This document shows positions 1 through 6,773 of a DNA stretch of 15,466 bases, in pieces. The number at the start of each line of letters is the position of its first letter. Position 1 is the stretch's first letter. A program made the position numbers and the translations under genes. The notes under the pieces are model-generated. The model was not told where the DNA came from and made no database searches. It was given only the letters and a program-made list of their open reading frames with translations. This stretch comes from Nitrospirota bacterium (GTDB taxonomy: Bacteria > Nitrospinota > Nitrospinia > Nitrospinales > VA-1), in NCBI GenBank assembly GCA_003235465.1, contig QJWD01000111.1, positions 1 to 15,466 on the forward strand. The letters are read 5' to 3'.

Positions 1-2105
1 TGGATGACGTGTACGACGAAGTGGCGCACCACGAAGGCCGCGACGAGTGCCTCACCTGCCACCGGGGCATCGAGGAAATCAGCAAGAACCATCGCTTCTC
101 CTGCACCCGCTGCCACGGCGGCCGGCGCAAGGCAGTCACGCTGCCGGAAGCGCACGAAGGCCTCGTCGGTAACCCGTCGGCGCTCGAGCACGCCGAAAAA
201 TTCTGTGGCAAGTGCCACGCCGGGCAGGTGGATGCCGTCAACGCCTCGGGCATGGCGGCGGCGAAGAACCTCATCAACGCCACCCGCTTCGCCTGGGGCG
301 AACAGCCCGCCGGTGACCTGTCACACTCCCTCAGGCCCAACCCGGCGGCCCAGGAAAAACCGCTTCCCGCTCTGGGGCAGGGGAAGCCCGTGGACGATTT
401 CCTGCGTACGCGTTGCCTGCGCTGCCACCTGGGCAGCGAAGCGCCGCACCGGCCGGGCGATTACCGCGCCTCCGGCTGCGCCGCCTGCCACATGGTGTAC
501 AACAACGACGGCGTCAGCCTGAGCCACGACCGCGCCATCCAGGCGGTGCAGAGACGGGACTTTGAAAATCACAGGAACCTGTTTTCGCGCGCCGAGGCGG
601 AGAAGTCCCTCGCCAGCCGGCGCGGTTATCCGGTGATGCACAAGTTCACCCTGGCGGTGCCGAGCGTGCAGTGCGAGCACTGCCACAACAACAACGGTGT
701 CGGCAGCGAATTCGAGGGCCTGTTCGGCAAGCCCGCGCGCCCCAGGCCCGGCCATGCCGAGATCGACGCCGAAACCCCCGTCCTGCATGGCCGGGAGCAC
801 GAGTTCCTCCTCAAGGACATCCACCGCGAACGCGGCATGCACTGCATCGACTGCCACGGCGTGAACGAACTCAAGGGCCCCGCCGCGGGCGGCCACGCCA
901 ACGTGGAGATCCGCTGCGAGGACTGCCACGGCACCCAGGCCGACCCGCCGAAGGAATTCCTCCTCATCGAATCGGACCCGGCGGCCGAGGGGCTGATCGC
1001 CGTCAGCGAGAAAAACCAGAACCTGAGGAAGAAGCTCAAGCTCGGCGATTCGGTGCTGGTGACCTCCAGGGGCACGCCGCTCATGCACACCAAGCGGCAG
1101 AAGGACGATTGGGTGCTCTACTCCAAAGTCACCGGCAAGAAGCACATCATCCCGATCCTGAAGGCGAAGGAGCCGCCGCTCGCGCACCAGGTGAAGCGGC
1201 ACATGGCGGCGATGGAATGCCACGCCTGCCACGCGCGCTGGGCGGCCGCCGAGTGGGGCCTGCACGCCGTCTATGAAGCGCGGCCCGAAGGGGCAGCCGC
1301 CTGGCGGGACTGGGCCTTCTCCGACCCGTCGCTCGCCGATATCATCGCCGGCCAGGGCGAGGTGAGCGCCATCGACTGGTTGACGGCGAAGTCCGAGCCC
1401 GAGGGAATCCTTGGCGAGCGGGCGCCCGGCGCGTGGTTCAGCCTGTTCAGCGAAACCGGCTGGGACAACCTCGTTCTCGGCAAGAACCGCCGCGGCAAGT
1501 ATTCCATCCTCAAGCCGCGCTACCAGTATTTCATCACCGGCCCCGGCGGCCAGGGAATGGCGAAGCGCGCCGAAGTGCCGATCACCGCGGGCGGCAAGCC
1601 GGGCCTCGTGCTCGCGCCCTACGTGCCGCACACCACGCGCAAGTCGGTGCGCGGCTGCGAAAGCTGCCACGAGAACCCGGCGGCCCTCGGCCTGGGGGAC
1701 CCGGCGCGCATGAACGTCACCGACGCCAAGGCGTTTCTTTCCGCCCTCGGGGAGGAAAACAAACTGGCCCCCGAGTTTCAGCTCAAGCAGGCGATCACCC
1801 CCGCCGGTGAGGCCCTGCAAACGCCAGAGCCCCTGCGCGGCGGCCGTTTTCTCAGCCTCGAGGAAGTGGCGAAGCTGGATGAAAAGAGCAACGCCTACCG
1901 AAGCTTTCGCTACCTCGATCTCAGGAACCTGAACCTGCCGCGCCTGCTTTCGCGCGGCGAATTCCCTTACGACTGGAAACACCAGCAGATGGAAAAAACC
2001 TTCGACCCGCCCGAGAAGGTGGAGGACCTGTACTACGACGCGGCGCATAACCGGTTCATCACCGAGCCCGAGGCGAGGCAGGAGACGCCGGAGCCCCTGC
2101 CGTGA
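1..2105 (+). CDS. Multiheme (at least 10-heme) c-type cytochrome, 5' truncated
   Basis: The frame is open at the left edge (codons begin at base 3), so the N terminus and any signal peptide lie outside the window. Counting from the GTG at base 9 as residue 1, ten CXXCH heme-binding motifs begin at residues 14, 32, 66, 136, 157, 222, 279, 303, 404 and 550. Eight hemes crowd the first 310 residues. The region 334-388 looks beta-rich and binds no heme. The last 145 residues hold no CXXCH and end in a charged, proline-rich tail. CXXCH hemes are attached outside the cytoplasmic membrane, so the protein should be periplasmic or exported. Its stop overlaps the GTG start of the diheme cytochrome, which implies one operon and probably one electron-transfer chain. 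I recognise no named family. Dissimilatory metal, selenite/tellurite or nitrogen-oxide redox enzymes are possible, but none is shown. The multiheme call is secure; the role is not. Confidence 0.93.
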   Translation, partial: DDVYDEVAHHEGRDECLTCHRGIEEISKNHRFSCTRCHGGRRKAVTLPEAHEGLVGNPSALEHAEKFCGKCHAGQVDAVNASGMAAAKNLINATRFAWGEQPAGDLSHSLRPNPAAQEKPLPALGQGKPVDDFLRTRCLRCHLGSEAPHRPGDYRASGCAACHMVYNNDGVSLSHDRAIQAVQRRDFENHRNLFSRAEAEKSLASRRGYPVMHKFTLAVPSVQCEHCHNNNGVGSEFEGLFGKPARPRPGHAEIDAETPVLHGREHEFLLKDIHRERGMHCIDCHGVNELKGPAAGGHANVEIRCEDCHGTQADPPKEFLLIESDPAAEGLIAVSEKNQNLRKKLKLGDSVLVTSRGTPLMHTKRQKDDWVLYSKVTGKKHIIPILKAKEPPLAHQVKRHMAAMECHACHARWAAAEWGLHAVYEARPEGAAAWRDWAFSDPSLADIIAGQGEVSAIDWLTAKSEPEGILGERAPGAWFSLFSETGWDNLVLGKNRRGKYSILKPRYQYFITGPGGQGMAKRAEVPITAGGKPGLVLAPYVPHTTRKSVRGCESCHENPAALGLGDPARMNVTDAKAFLSALGEENKLAPEFQLKQAITPAGEALQTPEPLRGGRFLSLEEVAKLDEKSNAYRSFRYLDLRNLNLPRLLSRGEFPYDWKHQQMEKTFDPPEKVEDLYYDAAHNRFITEPEARQETPEPLP

Positions 2106-2776
2106 GAAAGCGCCTGGCGATTTTTCTTCTTGCCGCCGCGTTCGCCGGGCAGGCAGCGCCTGTGAAGGCCGCGCCGCTCGCAGGCCTGGGCTGCGACGCC
2201 TGCCACCGGCTCGCCGCCGACGATCCCGAGGAACGGCGAAAAGCGCCGGACCTGTTTTACGCCGGGGATAAATTCCAGCAGCCGTGGCTGATAAGCTTTC
2301 TTAAAAAACCGGTCATCATCCGCAAGGCGGGCTTTGCCAGCGCGCCCGGCTTCCTCACCGGCGAAGCGGCGGGCGAAGCGCACCCCGCCCTCGGCGATGC
2401 CGATGCCAGGCGGGCGGCGGATGAACTCTTGGCCCTCAAACTGCCTGGCCTCGCAAGCGGCCTCGCAAGCGGCGAGCCGCTCTCGAAGGTGGAGCGCGTG
2501 CGCGCCAAGATTCTGTTCGAGCGCGAACACGGCTGCATCGCCTGCCACGAGGGCGTCAACCTCGCCGGCCAGGCGCGCGGCGGGTTGAGCGGGCCTTCCC
2601 TCGCCAGCGCGGGAAACAGGCTGAACGGAGACTGGGTCGTCCACTGGCTGAAAACGCCGGAGAAATTCATCGTAAGAAGCCGCATGCCGGTCTACCGCCT
2701 CGACGACGAAACGCTGCACCTCCTCACCGGGTACATTTTGTCATTGAAAAACCCTCCGGAGGCGCGGGAGCCATGA
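2102..2776 (+). CDS. Exported diheme c-type cytochrome
   Basis: The 224-residue protein has a signal peptide (MRKR, then a hydrophobic stretch to about residue 18, cleavage probably near AKA-like VKAA at 21-24). It contains two cytochrome c modules with CDACH at 31-35 and CIACH at 145-149. In the second module Met195 (RMP) is the likely sixth heme ligand. The first module lacks the usual arginine-Met-Pro; His94 is one possible replacement. A GTG start is chosen because it overlaps the upstream TGA (GTGA), a typical coupled junction, and gives a good signal peptide. The stop overlaps the ATG of the lipoprotein gene as ATGA. The likely role is a periplasmic electron shuttle between its two neighbours. 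Direction of flow and partners are inference. A 12-base tandem duplication encodes LASG twice near residues 117-124. Confidence 0.92.
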   Translation: MRKRLAIFLLAAAFAGQAAPVKAAPLAGLGCDACHRLAADDPEERRKAPDLFYAGDKFQQPWLISFLKKPVIIRKAGFASAPGFLTGEAAGEAHPALGDADARRAADELLALKLPGLASGLASGEPLSKVERVRAKILFEREHGCIACHEGVNLAGQARGGLSGPSLASAGNRLNGDWVVHWLKTPEKFIVRSRMPVYRLDDETLHLLTGYILSLKNPPEAREP

Positions 2777-3213
2777 AGAAACCCCGCATGCCGGTAGCAA
2801 GCCTGCCGTTCCTTTTGCTCGTGGCGCTCCTTGCTTTCGCCTGCGGCAGGGAAGACGCCCCGCCCCCGGCGAAGGATGCGCCCGCGCCGGCCGCCGAAAG
2901 CCCCGCCCCGGTGGAGACCGCGAGCGCCGAGACGCGCGCCACCTACCAGTGGTACTGCGCCCAGTGCCACGGCGTCGAAGGCCACGGCGACGGCATCAAC
3001 GCGAAATGGCTCACCGTGCCGCCGCGCAACCACACCAAGGCCGAGTACCTCGAGACGCGCACCGACCAGCAGCTGTTCGACGCCATCCAGCAGGGCGGCC
3101 TCGCCGTGGGCAGGGCGCCCTGCATGCCGCGCTGGGGAGACACCCTCGACGAGAAGACCATCCACGCCCTGGTCCGCTACATCCGCGAATTGTGCGCCTG
3201 CGAGGCGATCTGA
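2773..3213 (+). CDS. Monoheme c-type cytochrome lipoprotein
   Basis: This 146-residue protein has a short basic N terminus, a hydrophobic segment and a lipobox, LAFAC, with the acylated cysteine at residue 24. An alanine/proline-rich spacer (about 28-52) follows, which would hold the heme domain away from the membrane. The single class I cytochrome c domain has CAQCH at 62-66 and a distal Met at 118 in PCMPRWG. It resembles the small cytochrome c / CccA-type domain (Pfam Cytochrome_CBB3 group). Three further cysteines (117, 141, 143) are unusual in such a small heme protein. The ATG overlaps the previous TGA, so it is translated with the diheme and multiheme cytochromes. It probably donates or accepts electrons at a membrane surface; inner or outer leaflet cannot be told. 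The residue after the lipidated Cys is Gly, not the inner-membrane retention signal Asp of enterobacteria. Confidence 0.92.
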   Translation: MKKPRMPVASLPFLLLVALLAFACGREDAPPPAKDAPAPAAESPAPVETASAETRATYQWYCAQCHGVEGHGDGINAKWLTVPPRNHTKAEYLETRTDQQLFDAIQQGGLAVGRAPCMPRWGDTLDEKTIHALVRYIRELCACEAI

Positions 3214-3221
3214 ATTTTATT

Positions 3222-3230
3222 TGTTATAAT
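3222..3230 (+). promoter_or_regulatory. Extended -10 promoter candidate for the DUF1015-engB unit
   Basis: The sequence TGTTATAAT contains a perfect TATAAT (3225-3230) preceded by the TGn extension. It lies just after the cytochrome lipoprotein stop. No good -35 is seen at 16-18 bases, which is common for extended -10 promoters. Transcription would start near 3237 and leave a leader of about 58 bases before the ATG at 3295. This is a sequence match only. Confidence 0.5.
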
Positions 3231-3294
3231 GGAGCCGATGCTCCGGGCACGCCCGCCCGGCGCGCCCCCGTTCACCCCTAGCCGGACGTTTGCC

Positions 3295-4584
3295 ATGGTC
3301 GATGTCGTTCCCTTCAAGGGCCTGCTTTACAATCAGGAAAAAACCGGTTCGCTCGACCACGTCATCGCGCCGCCCTACGACGTCATCAAGCCCGATGAGC
3401 AGGAAGCCCTGTACCAGAAAAGCCCGTTCAACGTGGTTAGGCTCATCCTCGGCAAGATCAACCCCGACGACAGCGAAAGCAACAACCGCTACACGCGTTC
3501 CGCCCACGTGTTCGCCGCCTGGCGCGGCGACGGCGTTCTCGTTCGTGACAGCGAGCCGGCCTACTACGTTTACCGGCAGGATTACAGCTTCGCGGGGAAA
3601 ACGCTTTCGCGGCTGGGTTTCTTCGCCCGCGTCGGGCTGGAAGATTTCAGCCGCGGCAACATCTGCCCGCATGAATTCACCTTGTCCAAGGCCAAGGAAG
3701 ACCGGGCCCGGCTCATCCGCGCCTGCCGCGCCAACTTCAGCCCCATATTCGGCCTGTATTCCGACCCCGCCGGCAACACCGATTCGGTGCTCGAGGCGGC
3801 CACAGGAGGCGAACCGCTCGCGACCATCGACGACGGCAAGGTGGTGCACCGCTTCTGGCGGCTCGCCGACCCCGAAGCGCTGAATAAGATCGGCAGCGCC
3901 TTCAGCGACCGCAAAATCTACATCGCCGACGGGCACCATCGCTACGAAACCGCGCTCGCCTATCACAAGGAATCCGGCGACCAGGCAAGCGGGCATGTGA
4001 TGATGTTTCTCACCAACCTCGATTCGGATTCGATGTCGATCTTCCCCATCCACCGCCTGATCAAAAGCCCCGAGCCGTTCGACCGCGCAGGCTTCCAAGG
4101 CCGCGCGGCGGCGTTGATGGACGTGGAGCCGCTTTCCGGCCTCACCGGCGCGGCGACCATCCAGAAGGCGCTCTCCCGGCTTGCGGGCGGGGAAATGGGA
4201 TTTATCGCCTATACGGGCAATGGCGAGGGGGCCTGCCTCAGGGTGCGGAACGTGGACGGCATTTTGCCTCTTTTGAGCGCCGACGAACCCGAGGACCTCA
4301 AGGTGCTGGATGTGGCGCAGCTGCACGTCGGGGTGATCCGCAACCTCCTCGGCGTCGATACCCGCAAGCCGGAGGATCAGACGCGGGTAAGCTACAAGGT
4401 GGATGTGGACGAAGCCAGGAAGGGGGTGGATGAGGGCGGCTGGGACGTGGCGTTTTTCATGCGCGCCACCCTCATCGACCAGGTGCGGCGTCTCGCCGAG
4501 AGGGGCATCCGCCTGCCGCAGAAGGCGACGTTTTTCTACCCGAAGCTGCTCTCCGGCCTTGTGATCAACCCCTTCGACGCATGA
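3295..4584 (+). CDS. DUF1015 family protein
   Basis: The 429-residue protein begins MVDVVPFKGLLYN and continues with the family hallmarks APPYDVI (25-31) and NVVRLIL (46-52). The signature GHHRYETAL is at 213-221, and the C-terminal block QKATFFYPKLLSGLVI at 409-424. Length is normal for DUF1015 (about 400-450). The family is cytosolic and its biochemical function is not established, although it often sits beside serine-biosynthesis genes; no such gene is present here. An in-frame ATG at 3229 was rejected: it falls inside a TATAAT box and adds a low-complexity GC-rich leader that lacks family similarity. No strong Shine-Dalgarno precedes 3295. The gene ends in ATGA shared with engB, so the two are probably co-translated. 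Confidence 0.9.
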   Translation: MVDVVPFKGLLYNQEKTGSLDHVIAPPYDVIKPDEQEALYQKSPFNVVRLILGKINPDDSESNNRYTRSAHVFAAWRGDGVLVRDSEPAYYVYRQDYSFAGKTLSRLGFFARVGLEDFSRGNICPHEFTLSKAKEDRARLIRACRANFSPIFGLYSDPAGNTDSVLEAATGGEPLATIDDGKVVHRFWRLADPEALNKIGSAFSDRKIYIADGHHRYETALAYHKESGDQASGHVMMFLTNLDSDSMSIFPIHRLIKSPEPFDRAGFQGRAAALMDVEPLSGLTGAATIQKALSRLAGGEMGFIAYTGNGEGACLRVRNVDGILPLLSADEPEDLKVLDVAQLHVGVIRNLLGVDTRKPEDQTRVSYKVDVDEARKGVDEGGWDVAFFMRATLIDQVRRLAERGIRLPQKATFFYPKLLSGLVINPFDA

Positions 4585-5192
4585 AAATCGTAGACACGGA
4601 TTTCCTCACCGGCGCGGTATCGCCGAAACAGTACCCGGCGGGCGACTATCCCGAATTCGCCTTCGCGGGCCGCTCCAATGTCGGCAAATCGTCGCTGATA
4701 CGCTCCCTGCTTTGCCGGAAAAAGCTGGTGCGCACCTCCTCGACGCCGGGCAAGACGCAGGAGATCAATTTTTTCAGGATCAACCACAAGCTGATCTTCG
4801 CCGACCTGCCGGGCTTTGGGTTCGCCAAGGTGCCGCCCTCGGTGAAGAAGCGCTGGCAGGCCATGATCGAAACCTACCTGAAGAGCCGGAAAAATCTCGC
4901 CGCGGTGGTTTTTCTCATCGACATCCGGCGCGAGCCCACCGACCTCGACCGCGCGCTCAAGGCCTGGCTCGACGCCTCGGCCATCCCCTGCATCCCGGTG
5001 GCCACCAAGGCGGACAAGCTTTCAAAGAGCGAGCAGAAAAAACAGATTAAAAAGATCGCCGAGGCGTTTTTCAGCGAGACGGGGGAAACGGTGATCGGCT
5101 ATTCGAGCAAGAGCAGCCAGGGCAGGAAGGAACTGTGGAGCGAAATTCTGGCGCGGGCGGAAGGGATGGTGGCGAAAGCGGCGGAGGCCTGA
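4581..5192 (+). CDS. engB: Ribosome-assembly GTPase EngB (YsxC/YihA)
   Basis: This 203-residue protein is a complete TrmE-Era-EngA-EngB-type GTPase. Visible motifs are G1 GRSNVGKSS (30-38), the G2 region SSTPGKTQ (53-60), G3 DLPGFG (75-80), G4 TKAD (142-145) and G5 SSK (175-177). Length and motif order fit EngB, which binds GTP and is needed for large-subunit ribosome assembly in the cytoplasm. The family is essential in E. coli and B. subtilis. The start ATG overlaps the TGA of the DUF1015 gene (ATGA). There is no gene-specific Shine-Dalgarno in the intergenic sense, so translation is probably coupled. It is followed by a GC-rich hairpin and then the convergent ferredoxin gene. Confidence 0.97.
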   Translation: MKIVDTDFLTGAVSPKQYPAGDYPEFAFAGRSNVGKSSLIRSLLCRKKLVRTSSTPGKTQEINFFRINHKLIFADLPGFGFAKVPPSVKKRWQAMIETYLKSRKNLAAVVFLIDIRREPTDLDRALKAWLDASAIPCIPVATKADKLSKSEQKKQIKKIAEAFFSETGETVIGYSSKSSQGRKELWSEILARAEGMVAKAAEA

Positions 5193-5200
5193 GGGGCCCT

Positions 5201-5223
5201 GGCGGGCCCGCGCCCGGGCCGCC
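5201..5223. terminator. Terminator-like GC hairpin between convergent genes
   Basis: GGCGG-g-CCCG pairs with CGGGCCGCC around a CGCC loop: nine pairs with one bulged G. It starts 8 bases after the engB stop. There is no following T tract on either strand, so intrinsic termination is uncertain. Position between convergent genes is the main support. An alternative smaller GGGCCC/GGGCCC hairpin at 5194-5209 competes with it. Confidence 0.35.
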
Positions 5224-5273
5224 TGGAGGGAAGCGGCCCGAAAGCGCGGTCTGCATATAAGGGACTTCCCGGC

Positions 5274-5600
5274 TCACCCCCAAAGCGCGTCGGGGATCTC
5301 CAGCCGGTCCACTTTCTTGCCCTGGCCGATATGGGAATCGAGGATTTCGTCGATGTCCTCCGGGGTGACCTTGTTGTACCACACGCCGTCGGGGTAGACG
5401 ACCACCACCGGCCCCATCGAACAGGGCCCGAGGCAGGAAGACGAGGAAATGATCACTTTCCCGAACAGCATTTTTTCCTCGATGGCCATCGACATTTTTT
5501 CCAGCACCGTCTGGGCGTTGTTCTCGCCGCACGAGCCGCGCGGGTGGCCGGGCGGCCGCTTGTTGGTGCAAACGAGGATGTGGTAACTTGGTTTAGGCAT
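5274..5600 (-). CDS. Thioredoxin-like [2Fe-2S] ferredoxin
   Basis: This 108-residue cytoplasmic protein starts MPKPSYHILVCTNKRPPGHP. Cysteines 11, 24, 56 and 60 match the C-x12-C...C-x3-C pattern of the thioredoxin-fold [2Fe-2S] ferredoxins (Aquifex Fd4/NuoE C-terminal type). It also has SSCLGPCSMGP and VVVYPDGVWYNKVTPED, which are typical of that family. The family carries one electron at a time; the partner enzyme is not indicated here. The start is set by ATG at 5600 with a strong Shine-Dalgarno GAGGAG (5605-5610) four bases upstream. The frame stays open up to 5795, but that extension overlaps the divergent gene and matches nothing. A possible -10, TTTAAT (complement of 5622-5627), lies upstream. 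Confidence 0.93.
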   Translation of the reverse strand: MPKPSYHILVCTNKRPPGHPRGSCGENNAQTVLEKMSMAIEEKMLFGKVIISSSSCLGPCSMGPVVVVYPDGVWYNKVTPEDIDEILDSHIGQGKKVDRLEIPDALWG

Positions 5601-5693
5601 AATTCTCCTCCCAATGAGTGGATTAAATCGCGAAAATTTTACTGTAAGATGTAGGAAACCGAAAAGGGATTTTTTTTCTCCCGGCAAAAGGCC

Positions 5694-6773
5694 ATGACGC
5701 ATCCCCCCACCAGCCACGCCGCCGCCCCCGGAGCCCGCTTCGATGCGCGCTACCTTGAGGCGGCGCTCGGCCGGATCTTCGGCGGCCAGGCCCACGGCGT
5801 GACCTGCCAGGCGCTCACCGGCGACGCCTCCGACAGGCGCTACTTCCGCGTGAGCGGGGGGCAGGCGGCGTCGGTCATCGTCATGCAGCTCGCGGAACCC
5901 GCTCCCCGATGCGAGACCGATTTCGCCCGCATGCAGAAGTTCCTGAGCGGCCAGGCCTTAAGGGTGCCGGCCCTCTACTGGGACGACATCGAAAACGGCC
6001 TGCTGTTTCTGGAGGACGTGGGAGACGTGACGCTGGAAGAGGCCGCCCGCCGCGCGCCCGAGGACAGGCGGCGTTATTACCATAAGGCGGTGGAGCTTTT
6101 GGTGGCGCTGCAGGCGAGGGCCACCGCCCACGTCGGCCCCGGCTGCCCGGCTAACGCGCTCAGGTTCGATGTCGAAAAGCTCATGTGGGAATTCGATTTC
6201 ATGGTCGAGCATTACGTGATTGGGCTGTGCCGGCGTGCCTTGAGCGCGGCCGACAAGCGCGAGCTTCGCGCGGCGTTTCTTCCCGTCGCCGAGCATCTCG
6301 CCGGGATAGCGCCCTGCCTTACCCATCGAGATTATCATTCGCGCAACCTCATGGTCCACGACGGCGAGCTGGTGATGCTGGATTTTCAGGACGCGCGCAT
6401 GGGGCCGCCCCAGTACGACCTGGCCTCGCTGCTCAGGGATTCCTACGTGGTGCTGGAAGATCACGAGAGCGAAAAGCTGATGGGCCATTACCTAGCCCTC
6501 TGGCAGGCCGCCACAGGTAAACCGCATGACAGAGAGCGCTTCCTGGCCGGATTCGATGAAATGGCGCTGCAGAGGAACCTGAAGGCAGTGGGCACCTTCG
6601 CCTACCAGAGCGTCGCCAAAAAGAACCCGCGTTATCTTGAGAGCATCCGGCCGACGCTGGCTTACGTCCGGCGGGTGCTCGCGGCCCGCCCCGGCCTGGC
6701 TTCGGTGGGCCTGGTGCTTAAGCGCCACCTGCCCGGCATCGACCCGGACAACCCAGGACCCCCTCCATGCTGA
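5694..6773 (+). CDS. amgK: AmgK-like sugar kinase (aminoglycoside phosphotransferase fold)
   Basis: The 359-residue protein has the APH/choline-kinase fold. The nucleotide-loop region GDASDRRYFRV is at 43-53, the catalytic loop HRDYHSRN at 211-218 (Asp213 catalytic, Asn218 metal binding), and LDFQDARMGPPQYDLASLL at 229-247 supplies the metal-binding Asp. This pattern and length match AmgK, which phosphorylates N-acetylmuramate/N-acetylglucosamine at the anomeric carbon in the cell-wall recycling route that bypasses de novo UDP-MurNAc synthesis. The usual partner MurU is not in the window, so the substrate is inferred; another small-molecule kinase of this fold is possible. Only a weak AAAAGG lies very close to the ATG. 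A T8 tract precedes it. The stop overlaps the lptG start by 7 bases, suggesting co-translation of envelope genes. Confidence 0.82.
   Translation: MTHPPTSHAAAPGARFDARYLEAALGRIFGGQAHGVTCQALTGDASDRRYFRVSGGQAASVIVMQLAEPAPRCETDFARMQKFLSGQALRVPALYWDDIENGLLFLEDVGDVTLEEAARRAPEDRRRYYHKAVELLVALQARATAHVGPGCPANALRFDVEKLMWEFDFMVEHYVIGLCRRALSAADKRELRAAFLPVAEHLAGIAPCLTHRDYHSRNLMVHDGELVMLDFQDARMGPPQYDLASLLRDSYVVLEDHESEKLMGHYLALWQAATGKPHDRERFLAGFDEMALQRNLKAVGTFAYQSVAKKNPRYLESIRPTLAYVRRVLAARPGLASVGLVLKRHLPGIDPDNPGPPPC

Noticed and set aside
321..2048. Long open frame on the minus strand opposite the multiheme cytochrome
   Set aside because: High GC leaves antisense frames open; the product has no family features, while the plus-strand frame has ten CXXCH motifs.
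5666..5682. GGGA-T8-C-TCCC element before the AmgK-like gene
   Set aside because: The stem is only four pairs and the T run is in the loop, so it is neither a terminator nor a convincing regulator; slippage is possible but unsupported.
5601..5795. N-terminal extension of the ferredoxin gene
   Set aside because: It overlaps the divergent kinase gene and has no similarity; a strong Shine-Dalgarno marks the start at 5600.
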